A DNA stretch of 7,384 nucleotides from Methanocellales archaeon (GCA_013415795.1 JAAEEL010000009.1:1-7384), one strand, 5' to 3'; counted from the first letter of the stretch, positions 1-6,377 are shown. Notes: a model not told the origin generated them from the letters alone. Numbers and translations: made by a program.

Positions 1-74
1 CATATCATATAAAGTTTTCACGCACCTGTTATTTCAATCGCTTCCCTCAGAAAAAAGCAGAACCCCGAATTAAT

Positions 75-90
75 TGAAACCTTTTAGTAC
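75..90 (+). promoter_or_regulatory. candidate TATA/BRE promoter of the fumarase operon
   Basis: A GAAAC block followed by CTTTTAGTA (81-89) resembles an archaeal BRE plus a weak TATA box. Its centre lies about 26 bases before the GTG start at 111, which would give a leaderless or nearly leaderless transcript. This fits the lack of any Shine-Dalgarno-like sequence before that GTG. A second AT-rich box, CATATAAAG near 6-14, would instead give a leader of about 75 bases. Neither has been tested; this is pattern matching only. Confidence 0.3.
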
Positions 91-110
91 TTCACGTCCC
101 ATTAAAAACT

Positions 111-932
111 GTGAGCGAAATAACCCGAAAGCAGGTCATAAACGCAGTCTTTCAACTGCTCCGACAGGCAGAAACTGAGCTGCCGAAAGACGTGCTATCT
201 GCATTGAAATCTGCACTGAAAACAGAGCGAAATAGCATCGCTCGCACTCAACTGAGACAGGTTATGGAAAACGCCTATCTTGCGAAGAGACACTGCATTC
301 CCATGTGCCAAGACACTGGTACACCTGTTTTTTTTGTGGAATTGGGTTATGACGCAGAAATCGACTTCGATCTTATGGCAGCAATTCAAGATGGGATAGT
401 CAAAGCAACGAATGAGATACCGCTCAGACACAATGCAGTGCATCCCATCACTAGAGAGCCTTCTGGAAAGGAACTGATGGACGTAAACCTTTCTCTCGTC
501 AAGGGAGACAAAATCAAAATAACGGTCGCAACAAAAGGATCGGGCTCAGAAAACATGTCTGCATTGCGTATGTTCAAACCATCTGAGGTAAAAAATATCA
601 AGCGATTTGTATTGGAGACCGTGAAAAATGCGGGTGGTAGACCCTGCCCGCCCATCATAGTGGGCGTTGGCATCGGTGGCACCTTTGACGGGGCGGCAAA
701 ACTTGCCAAGAAAGCCCTATTAAGAGGGTTGGACCAGCCTAGGGATACTTTTGAACGAGACTTGTTGGATGCCATCAACTCACTTGGCTTGGGTCCAATG
801 GGTCTTGGTGGAAATACCACTGCAATGGCGGTGAATGTCGAATATGGAGATTGCCATACCGCGTCCCTGCCAGTGGCAGTCAACATACAGTGTTGGGCCG
901 CCCGAAGAGCGATGATCACCGTGGAGGGCTAA
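111..932 (+). CDS. fumA: fumarate hydratase, class I, alpha subunit (iron-sulfur)
   Basis: N-terminal catalytic subunit (273 aa) of the two-subunit, oxygen-sensitive [4Fe-4S] fumarase that interconverts fumarate and L-malate in the cytoplasm. Three cysteines sit at the family's cluster positions: C66 in MCQDTGTP, C179 in GGRPCPP and C261 in IQCWAARR. Other family blocks are IPLRHNAVHPITR (103-115), KGSGSENMSALRMFKPSE (142-159), the glycine-rich VGVGIGGT (184-191) and GLGPMGLGGNTTA (226-238). Length matches archaeal stand-alone alpha subunits. Translation starts at GTG; the N-terminus (REV-like helix, then LPxDV) aligns with the family from the first residues, so the start is well supported. 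It has no ribosome site and may be leaderless. The beta subunit follows one base after the stop. L(+)-tartrate dehydratase TtdA is a related alternative, but fumarase is much likelier for an archaeal alpha/beta pair. Confidence 0.95.
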   Translation: MSEITRKQVINAVFQLLRQAETELPKDVLSALKSALKTERNSIARTQLRQVMENAYLAKRHCIPMCQDTGTPVFFVELGYDAEIDFDLMAAIQDGIVKATNEIPLRHNAVHPITREPSGKELMDVNLSLVKGDKIKITVATKGSGSENMSALRMFKPSEVKNIKRFVLETVKNAGGRPCPPIIVGVGIGGTFDGAAKLAKKALLRGLDQPRDTFERDLLDAINSLGLGPMGLGGNTTAMAVNVEYGDCHTASLPVAVNIQCWAARRAMITVEG

Positions 933-933
933 A

Positions 934-1503
934 ATGGATTACCAGTTAACATCGCCGCTGAGAGCGAATGATGTAACCAAGCTGAAGATTGCAGACGTCG
1001 TATACCTGAACGGCCTTATCATTACGGCTCGAGATAAGGCTCATGAGAGGTTATTGCAGTGGAGCAGTGTAGGTAAAAAGATACCGTTCGATCTGGAGGG
1101 TGCAACTATCTACCACTGCGGACCCATCATGCAAGAAAATGAAGAGTGGACGGCTCTGACAGCAGGACCAACCACCAGTGCTAGGATGAGCGAGATGACT
1201 ACAGAGCTGCTAAAACGTTTCGATGTGAGGGCGATCATCGGAAAGGGCGGAATGAACATTAAGGAGACATTGCGCGATAAATGTGTTTATCTGACCTATA
1301 CCGGCGGTTGTGGAGTGGTCGCCGCCAAGCAGATAAAGCGCGTAGTCGACAATCATTGGGCAGACCTCGGGATGGCAGAGTCGGTCTGGATTCTTGAAGT
1401 AGAAAAATTTGGGCCCCTAATCGTCGCAACAGACGCACATGGCAACGATCTGTTTGATAATGTTCGAAAAAAGGCAGATCAGCAAATGAAAAATTTCAAT
1501 TAA
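934..1503 (+). CDS. fumB: fumarate hydratase, class I, beta subunit
   Basis: C-terminal subunit (189 aa) of the iron-sulfur fumarase, completing the active site formed with the upstream alpha subunit. Visible family motifs in order: LNGLIITARDKAH (25-37), HCGPI (61-65), AGPTTSARM (77-85, with the conserved threonines of the substrate pocket), IGKGGM (102-107), TGGCG (123-127), DLGMAESVWILEVE (144-157) and DAHGN (167-171). The ATG is one base after the alpha stop, and GGAGG (923-927) inside the end of alpha lies six bases before it, so the genes are co-transcribed and probably translationally coupled. The 3' end overlaps the convergent LarA-family gene by 8 bases, leaving no room for an intergenic terminator. 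The symbol is for the archaeal beta subunit, not the unrelated E. coli single-chain FumB. Confidence 0.94.
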   Translation: MDYQLTSPLRANDVTKLKIADVVYLNGLIITARDKAHERLLQWSSVGKKIPFDLEGATIYHCGPIMQENEEWTALTAGPTTSARMSEMTTELLKRFDVRAIIGKGGMNIKETLRDKCVYLTYTGGCGVVAAKQIKRVVDNHWADLGMAESVWILEVEKFGPLIVATDAHGNDLFDNVRKKADQQMKNFN

Positions 1504-2734
1504 AAGGAAGCGTGGAGTTGCCATAGGGCATCACGATTATCTTTGAATCTGCTTGCTTTTTCATCGCCTCCTCCAAAGCCAACCCAACATCTCTCACCGG
1601 TATGAAGAAAGCCTTTTTCGCCAGTTTATCTGGCATCTCCGAGACAAGGTAAATGTCATGCTTTTCCGCTATACGTGCGATAGCAGCAGCCATATGACCC
1701 CCCAACTCAAAATTTCCCTCTAACCGACTTATCACGTCTCTGGTGCTTTTCGCCTCGTTTATCCATGATTCAAATACATCGTTGCCCAGTCCCTCCGGAC
1801 ATTCAGCCACTAAGATAATTGAGCCGCCTTCCACGACGGCGTGCTTTGCATTGTCCAGGGCTTTGTAGGCTTGATACATATTGATATCCTTGGGTGCACC
1901 ACCGGCAGATGTTATCACTATATCTGCCCTCTCCTTTATGGGAATCTTGTACAGTTCATTTACATGATTGATCCCGACTCTATGGGCATGTATGGGGTGT
2001 CCTGCAACTGCCCTGACTATCTCTCTTTCAGCATTCAGTACCACATTCAGGATGAAATCGATACCTAAAATCGCTCCAGCATCTTCCATATCCCTTCGGA
2101 CTGGCCCGGCAACACATCCTGATGCAACATTTGGCAAAAGCATCAGTTTGTGATTCATCCTTATAGTATCCCTTGAACTGACACCTGGTAGAATGGACTT
2201 TGCTCCACCACTGTAACCTGCAAAATAGTGGAGATCTATGGTGCCAACACATACCACGACTTCTGCATCGACTACAGACCTTAGGATGCTGACCCTCGTC
2301 CCGCTCTTAGTGGTGCCGATATATACGCAATCGTCCACATCGTGATTGATACACTTAACCTGATAATAGATATCTCCTATCAACAATCTTTTTTCTTCTT
2401 CGCTAATTTTCCTGTGAAGCCCTGTTGCAAAAACTATTAACACATCTTCGCTAGATACACCACCTACGTCCAGCTCCTCTAACAAGGGTGGCAGTAACTT
2501 GGAAGATGGCGTAGGACGCGTAATATCGCTGACTATGACCACCGTCTTTTCGTGCGGATGCACCAACTCTGAAAGTTTTTTGCTTCCTATGGGATTTATC
2601 AGAGCTCTTTTGATCTCCGCTTCCTCATACTGACCAGGAATTTCACTTGGTTGGACTATTTGTGAATTAGCGGGAACGTTTGAATATATCTCTTTCTTTC
2701 CATAGTTTAGCGCTAGATGGACAGGTCCTTCCAT
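1496..2734 (-). CDS. larA: LarA-family nickel-pincer-dependent 2-hydroxyacid racemase/epimerase
   Basis: A 412-aa cytoplasmic protein of the LarA (DUF2088) family, which racemises or epimerises alpha-hydroxyacids using a covalently held nickel-pincer nucleotide. All key residues of L. plantarum LarA have equivalents with the right spacing: D70 and R73 in DITRP, the catalytic pair H107 (GLHR) and H169 (LHYFAG), K179 in SGGAKS, which holds the cofactor, H195 in MNH as nickel ligand, and Q288/K291 in MYQAYKAL. The His-Lys-His spacings (10 and 16 residues) equal those I recall for LarA, so the enzyme looks active. Lactate is the classic substrate, but homologues act on malate and other hydroxyacids, so the symbol denotes the family only. 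The ATG has AGAGG upstream (eight-base gap) and overlaps the preceding regulator gene by 22 bases, implying one transcript. The cofactor genes larB, larC and larE are not in the window. Confidence 0.88.
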   Translation of the reverse strand: MEGPVHLALNYGKKEIYSNVPANSQIVQPSEIPGQYEEAEIKRALINPIGSKKLSELVHPHEKTVVIVSDITRPTPSSKLLPPLLEELDVGGVSSEDVLIVFATGLHRKISEEEKRLLIGDIYYQVKCINHDVDDCVYIGTTKSGTRVSILRSVVDAEVVVCVGTIDLHYFAGYSGGAKSILPGVSSRDTIRMNHKLMLLPNVASGCVAGPVRRDMEDAGAILGIDFILNVVLNAEREIVRAVAGHPIHAHRVGINHVNELYKIPIKERADIVITSAGGAPKDINMYQAYKALDNAKHAVVEGGSIILVAECPEGLGNDVFESWINEAKSTRDVISRLEGNFELGGHMAAAIARIAEKHDIYLVSEMPDKLAKKAFFIPVRDVGLALEEAMKKQADSKIIVMPYGNSTLPFN

Positions 2735-3240
2735 TGCTTTTCCTCTGTCAACAGAAGCTTTTGACCCTGGACCGTAAATTTATGGGATCGCTTTGCTATC
2801 CCCCTAATAAAGCTGGCATCCTGATTTAGCGCCCTACACAAGCCAACGGTCGACGTGTTTCCAATTCTTATCTCTTCTTCTATCTTGAAGACTATTTCAA
2901 GAAAATCTTCCTCATCGGAAGATGCTATGCGGATCAAGTCACCCAGCTCATCCAAATCACATTGAAAATTGGCCCGCACCTTAGAATATGATGTATGATA
3001 TTCTTTGTCAGGAGTTTCTAAATTATCAGGCATTCTCCACCTGCTCTGAATTAACCCGCCCTTTTGAAGTATTTTTAGACTTTCGTCTACATCAACACCC
3101 ATTACTTTTTCAAGCTCCGCTTTGGTCATCCAGTTAGAGGAGAGCTCATTAAACACCTTTTTATGTATATCCGACCCAAATGCTTGTATCAATGGAACTA
3201 GATCAGCAGGGTCATTAACGATTCTTGTCCTCTTTGGCAT
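2713..3240 (-). CDS. archaeal winged-helix (ArsR-like, COG1777-type) transcriptional regulator
   Basis: Predicted DNA-binding regulator, 175 aa from the preferred start. It opens with PKRTRIVNDPADLVPL, a signature of an archaeal predicted-regulator family. A winged-helix region follows at roughly residues 15-75 (VFNELSSNWMTKAELEKVMG as helices, KEYHTSYSKVRANF as wing), then an acidic helical part (DLDELGDLIRIASSDEED) and a C-terminal IAKRSHKFTVQGQKLLL block. The frame is open 17 codons further to an ATG at 3291, but the ATG at 3240 matches the family N-terminus and is preceded by GGGG at a six-base gap. The 3291 ATG lies almost on top of a TATA-like box, so it is unlikely to be in the mRNA. 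The gene overlaps the LarA-family gene downstream by 22 bases, so it probably controls that gene and itself; the ligand is unknown. Family assignment rests on remembered motifs. Confidence 0.8.
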   Translation of the reverse strand: MPKRTRIVNDPADLVPLIQAFGSDIHKKVFNELSSNWMTKAELEKVMGVDVDESLKILQKGGLIQSRWRMPDNLETPDKEYHTSYSKVRANFQCDLDELGDLIRIASSDEEDFLEIVFKIEEEIRIGNTSTVGLCRALNQDASFIRGIAKRSHKFTVQGQKLLLTEEKQWKDLSI

Positions 3241-3292
3241 TATTTTCCCCAGATACATTTCTCCCAGAATCCAATAAAGGTTTTGAATCATT

Positions 3293-3302
3293 ATTATAAA
3301 AA
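3293..3302 (-). promoter_or_regulatory. candidate TATA box for the regulator-larA operon
   Basis: On the minus strand the sequence TTTTTATAAT lies about 57 bases before the preferred ATG (3240). With usual archaeal spacing, transcription would begin near 3272, giving a leader of roughly 30 bases that contains the GGGG ribosome site. It is the most TATA-like stretch upstream of the gene. Position and composition are seen directly; function is inferred. Confidence 0.4.
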
Positions 3303-3309
3303 TAGAATT

Positions 3310-3327
3310 AGAACACGATGAAGTTCT
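3310..3327. promoter_or_regulatory. inverted repeat, possible operator of the regulator-larA operon
   Basis: AGAAC (3310-3314) and GTTCT (3323-3327) form a perfect 5-base inverted repeat with an 8-base centre, immediately upstream (minus sense) of the candidate TATA box. A further TTAGAAC copy lies at 3344-3350, matching TTAGAAC at 3308-3314. Such paired half-sites next to a promoter suit a dimeric winged-helix protein and could be the autoregulatory site of the neighbouring regulator. The half-sites are short and could occur by chance in AT-rich DNA. Confidence 0.25.
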
Positions 3328-3382
3328 GCTAAATGTAAAATTATTAGAACGGCAGAAAAAGTAAAGAAGTCGACCATGATGT

Positions 3383-3390
3383 AAAAAAAA
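3383..3390 (-). terminator. oligo-T terminator candidate after the nadX-lipid-bactofilin operon
   Basis: An unbroken run of eight A on the plus strand reads as eight T in the minus-strand transcript, 25 bases beyond the stop codon of the bactofilin-like gene. Archaeal RNA polymerase commonly terminates at such U-tracts without a hairpin, and I see no stem before it. It also separates this operon from the promoter of the regulator-larA operon. Confidence 0.45.
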
Positions 3391-3414
3391 GAGTCAATCA
3401 GATTGGGAAATTTG

Positions 3415-3837
3415 TCATGATTTCATCGATAACACTTTTCCACCCGCTTTAACTCTTTTGATGTTCACCCTACCAACTAACTTCACGTCTCCACCAGCCC
3501 GAATGTGGTCCATCGTGACTCCTGGTCTTATCAGCGCATTGCCCCCGCAGAGTACGTCACCGTCTATTCTTGCTCCATCCAAAAATTTTAGTTCATTTTC
3601 GACTTGGACGTTTCCCTTGATGTATGTGCTCGGACCAAGTATAGCACAATTTGCTGTTAAGTTACCCCTGATCTCTGAGGATTTACCGAGTTCTAAGGTG
3701 CCAGAGACGTCTAAGTCACCCCAAAAGTAAACTTTTCTACCAACTATCAAGTTTCCGTTCACATTAAAGTCTCTATCAACAAATGACTTACGCAAAATCA
3801 CATACGTGTTCGTTTCAATATGTTTCTTGATGCCCAT
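3415..3837 (-). CDS. bactofilin-like polymer-forming beta-helix protein
   Basis: A 140-aa protein made mostly of short beta-strand repeats with regularly spaced glycines: VNGNLIVG (26-33), FWGDLDVSG (38-46), IRGNLTANC (56-64), IKGNVQVEN (73-81), IDGDVLCGG (91-99), AGGDVKLVG (114-122) and KAGGKV (130-135). This is the pattern of the bactofilin family (PF04519, older DUF583), small proteins that fold as right-handed beta-helices and self-assemble into filaments, often at membranes. There is no signal peptide or membrane helix. The ATG is served by GGTGA (3845-3841), which overlaps the TAG stop of the prenyltransferase gene seven bases upstream, so translation is coupled to it. The cellular role in archaea is not established; co-expression with a lipid gene hints at envelope or membrane organisation. 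A LpxA-like hexapeptide-repeat protein is a weaker alternative. Confidence 0.75.
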   Translation of the reverse strand: MGIKKHIETNTYVILRKSFVDRDFNVNGNLIVGRKVYFWGDLDVSGTLELGKSSEIRGNLTANCAILGPSTYIKGNVQVENELKFLDGARIDGDVLCGGNALIRPGVTMDHIRAGGDVKLVGRVNIKRVKAGGKVLSMKS

Positions 3838-3844
3838 TTTTCAC

Positions 3845-4663
3845 CTATATCAACACTTCAACGATGAAAGCAAACAATGCTACTATCATTCCACTCTTGA
3901 GAAAAGATGATGATATTGACGGCTTTTTTATAGTCACAATTGAGGCTAAGAAGGATATATCTGCCAAGCATATGATCATCAGATATGTCACACCAAAAAG
4001 ATTAAGCATGGCTGGCAATGGGCTCAATAATATGGTCAATAGTATGAACATCGATGCTATGGCTGCGGACCTTTTTTCCCCGATCGCAATAGGCATTGTT
4101 AAGGTACCCTCTTCCCTATCACCTTCGATGTCTTCTATGTCCTTTACTATCTCCCTGCCCACAGTGGCTAACATTGCAAGCAAGAAGGGCACTAATGTGG
4201 CCACGAATCCACCCACTGCAGCCCCACCAAACAGAAAAGTAGAGCCTACTAGATAACCGATGCATAAGTTGCCCCATAATATTGTTCTCTTCAAAGTATG
4301 TGAATAATAGATAAGAGCTATTGAGCTTAACAATGCTATGAAAAAGCATATGGGGTTTATGAAAAACGAGAGCGTTATACCAATAAAGAATAGACTCAGA
4401 GAAAATATGAGGGCATTATTTGTGCTAATTTTCCCAGAAGGTATTGGCCTATACGGACGGTTAATCGCATCTATTCTGGCGTCATAGAGATCATTGATGG
4501 CATTGCCACCGGCAGTGATAATACATCCGATGATTGATGCAAGTGCTATAGGCAGCACGTGACCGACAAAAGTGCCTTCTGCACCTATCAGACCACCAAT
4601 TGCGATGGCGATGCCAGCCATTAAACAATTCTGTGGCCTGGCCAACTCAATGTACCTAATCAC
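3845..4663 (-). CDS. digeranylgeranylglyceryl-phosphate synthase (UbiA-family prenyltransferase)
   Basis: Integral membrane prenyltransferase (272 aa) predicted to attach the second geranylgeranyl chain to geranylgeranylglyceryl phosphate, a committed step of archaeal ether-lipid synthesis. The N-terminal ELARPQNCLMAG is typical. The first aspartate-rich motif is NDLYDARID (57-65) followed by NRPYRPIPSG (68-77), and the second is REIVKDIEDIEGDREEG (170-186); both bind Mg2+-diphosphate. About eight hydrophobic segments surround them, for example 11-28, 36-53, 86-104, 106-120, 132-150, 154-169, 201-220, 225-243 and 256-271. Length matches archaeal DGGGP synthases. Translation starts at GTG (4663) with GAGGT (4675-4671) seven bases upstream. 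It lies 22 bases after nadX and 7 bases before the bactofilin-like gene, so it is mid-operon. Other UbiA enzymes share the fold, but the NDLYDxxID/NRPxRPIPSG form in an archaeal setting favours this role. Confidence 0.9.
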   Translation of the reverse strand: MIRYIELARPQNCLMAGIAIAIGGLIGAEGTFVGHVLPIALASIIGCIITAGGNAINDLYDARIDAINRPYRPIPSGKISTNNALIFSLSLFFIGITLSFFINPICFFIALLSSIALIYYSHTLKRTILWGNLCIGYLVGSTFLFGGAAVGGFVATLVPFLLAMLATVGREIVKDIEDIEGDREEGTLTMPIAIGEKRSAAIASMFILLTILLSPLPAMLNLFGVTYLMIICLADISFLASIVTIKKPSISSSFLKSGMIVALFAFIVEVLI

Positions 4664-4685
4664 CTTTTTAACCTCTTTTTACTCT

Positions 4686-5498
4686 TCATGTTCCGATTTG
4701 TATTGTGTCTGCCATTCTCCGCAAAGTTGCTATGGCAGATAATGCAGCCAGATAACTGGTTCTTGCATTGGCAGGGGAAGGAACGTTCTCCACCCTCGTT
4801 TCAAACTTACCAAAATCCCCTTCTACATAAATTTCATGTACATTTCTTTTCAGGGTTGGATCAGCTATAATCCGAATCTTGGTGTTTTGAGTTCCTATGC
4901 CTGCAAGGCTTATCGTTGCAGCCACATTCACATTCTCAGGAAAGCCCTTGACAGCATCTTCTGCGCTTCCTTCAAATACGATGGTAGGTTCCTTTAACTT
5001 AATTAGATCTACTTTGTGTTGCTCGATATAAGGTGCCCCCTCAAGAGAACGTGGGGGCTTTCTAGTGGTCAAAGTCACAGAATATATTTTCCCCATGGAA
5101 GCCGATTTCAGTCCATCCAAGCCCACGATTGCACCTGATGGCAGATAAACCTTGCAATCATTTTTACTTGCCAATGCTTTAATTTTTTCTAGAAACTCAA
5201 GGTTGGTCAATGCTCCGACGCTCATGATCATCACGTCTTTTCCATTCTTAAGCGCATGAGGTACTATCTCACTGACTGCTGTTTGGGAAGCGCACTCTAC
5301 TATCAAGTCCACCACATCTATCAAATCTAAGGCGTTCATCACCATGGGGGGGGATCTTAGAGAGGATGCAAATTCAGATGCCGCTTTAGGTTTTCGATCA
5401 GCTATCGCTACCAATTTTACATTGATTATCCCCTGATCGACTGCTCTACAAATCTCCCTTCCGATCGCACCACATCCGACTATTCCTATCCTGACCAT
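4686..5498 (-). CDS. nadX: L-aspartate dehydrogenase (NAD biosynthesis)
   Basis: NAD(P)-dependent enzyme converting L-aspartate to iminoaspartate, the first step of de novo NAD synthesis, replacing the flavin enzyme NadB in many anaerobes and archaea. From the ATG at 5498 it is 270 aa. A Rossmann motif GCGAIG (8-13) opens the protein, with D34 after strand two. ECAS (68-71), MSVGAL (92-97) and LPSGAIVGLDGLKSA (119-133) follow. The C-terminal domain has FPENVNVAATISLAGIG (186-202), ADP (212-214) and the conserved histidine in NVHEI (H221), then FGKFETRVEN-PSPANARTS. A TTG one codon earlier is possible but the ATG is preferred. No ribosome site is visible, suggesting leaderless translation. A C8 run in the coding strand (5353-5346) leaves the frame intact. 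First gene of an operon with the lipid and bactofilin-like genes; divergent from nadC. Confidence 0.9.
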   Translation of the reverse strand: MVRIGIVGCGAIGREICRAVDQGIINVKLVAIADRKPKAASEFASSLRSPPMVMNALDLIDVVDLIVECASQTAVSEIVPHALKNGKDVMIMSVGALTNLEFLEKIKALASKNDCKVYLPSGAIVGLDGLKSASMGKIYSVTLTTRKPPRSLEGAPYIEQHKVDLIKLKEPTIVFEGSAEDAVKGFPENVNVAATISLAGIGTQNTKIRIIADPTLKRNVHEIYVEGDFGKFETRVENVPSPANARTSYLAALSAIATLRRMADTIQIGT

Positions 5499-5508
5499 CA
5501 AAAGAAGC

Positions 5509-5515
5509 TATATAT
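5509..5515 (+). promoter_or_regulatory. TATA box between nadX and nadC, probably for nadC
   Basis: TATATAT preceded by the purine-rich AAAAGAAGC (a BRE-like block on the plus strand) points toward nadC. With the usual 26-base spacing, transcription would start near 5538, just at or before the GTG (5538) and ATG (5544) codons of nadC, giving a leaderless or very short leader. The same box read on the minus strand would start transcription inside nadX, so it is unlikely to serve that gene. A weak AT-rich stretch around 5533-5526 (minus) is a possible nadX promoter. Confidence 0.45.
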
Positions 5516-5543
5516 CAGATGTATGAAATTACTTACGGTGAAA

Positions 5544-6368
5544 ATGAAGATTAGTGATCTTGAGCGCTTTCTCGAAGAAGATGTTGGGTCCAGAGATATT
5601 TCTGGGGAAGCAGTACCTGAAATCCCAGTGACTGCACAGATTAAAGCAGACGAAGCAGGATATTTAGCAGGGCTTGAAGAGATTAAATCAATATTTGAGC
5701 ATTTAGCGCTGAATGTTGATTCTCAATTTACTGATGGATCTGAAATCAAAAAAGGTGACGTAGTTCTTGAGATAAATGGTAGCTCCAGATCAATTCTTGC
5801 AGCAGAGCGTTTGGCATTAAACTTCTTGGGTAGGATGAGCGGCATAGCTTCTCTGACTAGAGAATGCGTTAAGATTAGCGGGGGTGTTACAATCGCAGGC
5901 ACCAGAAAGACCACCCCGGGCTTTAGGGAATATGAAAAAAAAGCAATTGCAATTGGCGGAGGGGACCCCCATCGATTTACCCTATCTGATGCCATATTGA
6001 TCAAGGACAATCACATTAAGATCGCAGGTTTAGAAAAAGCCATAATGAACGCGAAAAAAATTCATCCCACAGAGGAAATCGAAATAGAAGTGGATAATTC
6101 CAAAGATGCGATTAAAGTAGCAAAACTTGGCGTAAATACTATAATGTTTGATAATATGTCTCCAGAAGAGATCAATTACGCTGTGGATGAATTGAAGAAA
6201 GCAGATCTGAGATCAAGAATTAAGCTTGAGGCATCTGGCGGCATCAATATGGGAAACATCAAAGAATTCGCAAGAACTGGAGTAGATATGATGTCATTGG
6301 GTATTCTCACCCATTCTTCTCCTTGGGTGAATTTCAGTCTCGATATCACGAAAGTTGATCTAAATTGA
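5544..6368 (+). CDS. nadC: nicotinate-nucleotide pyrophosphorylase (quinolinate phosphoribosyltransferase)
   Basis: Transfers phosphoribose from PRPP to quinolinate with decarboxylation, giving nicotinate mononucleotide; last specific step of de novo NAD synthesis. From the ATG at 5544 it has 274 aa. Motifs in order (numbered from this ATG): ERLALNFLGRMSGIA (88-102), GTRKTTPGFR (119-128), GGGDPHRF (138-145), LIKDNH (152-157), EIEVDN (180-185), IMFDNM (200-205), EASGGIN (229-235) and VDMMSLGILTHS (247-258). These supply the conserved Arg, His, Lys, Glu and Asp residues around quinolinate and PRPP. The frame is open to an ATG at 5523, but that lies upstream of the transcription start predicted from the TATA box, and family members begin near the KISDLERFLEED segment. 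A GTG at 5538 is a third option; GGTGA sits at 5537-5541. Divergent from nadX. ModD-like relatives share the fold but fit this pathway context less well. Confidence 0.93.
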   Translation: MKISDLERFLEEDVGSRDISGEAVPEIPVTAQIKADEAGYLAGLEEIKSIFEHLALNVDSQFTDGSEIKKGDVVLEINGSSRSILAAERLALNFLGRMSGIASLTRECVKISGGVTIAGTRKTTPGFREYEKKAIAIGGGDPHRFTLSDAILIKDNHIKIAGLEKAIMNAKKIHPTEEIEIEVDNSKDAIKVAKLGVNTIMFDNMSPEEINYAVDELKKADLRSRIKLEASGGINMGNIKEFARTGVDMMSLGILTHSSPWVNFSLDITKVDLN

Positions 6369-6377
6369 AGGCAGTTA

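Noticed and set aside
386..919. Long minus-strand open frame (177 codons) opposite the fumarase alpha gene
   Set aside because: It lies wholly antisense to a gene with clear family motifs, shows no recognisable domain, and has a composition typical of a shadow frame.
1841..2252. Several short frames on both strands inside the LarA-family gene
   Set aside because: All overlap the catalytic core of the LarA-family protein in other frames and have no independent start signals or family features.
3458..3730. Plus-strand 90-codon open frame opposite the bactofilin-like gene
   Set aside because: Antisense shadow, rich in Pro and Ser, with no ribosome site or recognisable motif; the minus-strand frame has clear periodic beta-repeat structure and a coupled ribosome site.
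3864..4256. Plus-strand 130-codon open frame opposite the prenyltransferase gene
   Set aside because: Antisense to a well-supported membrane protein gene. Its low-complexity Ser/Pro/Ile composition reflects the complement of hydrophobic codons, and no homology is apparent.
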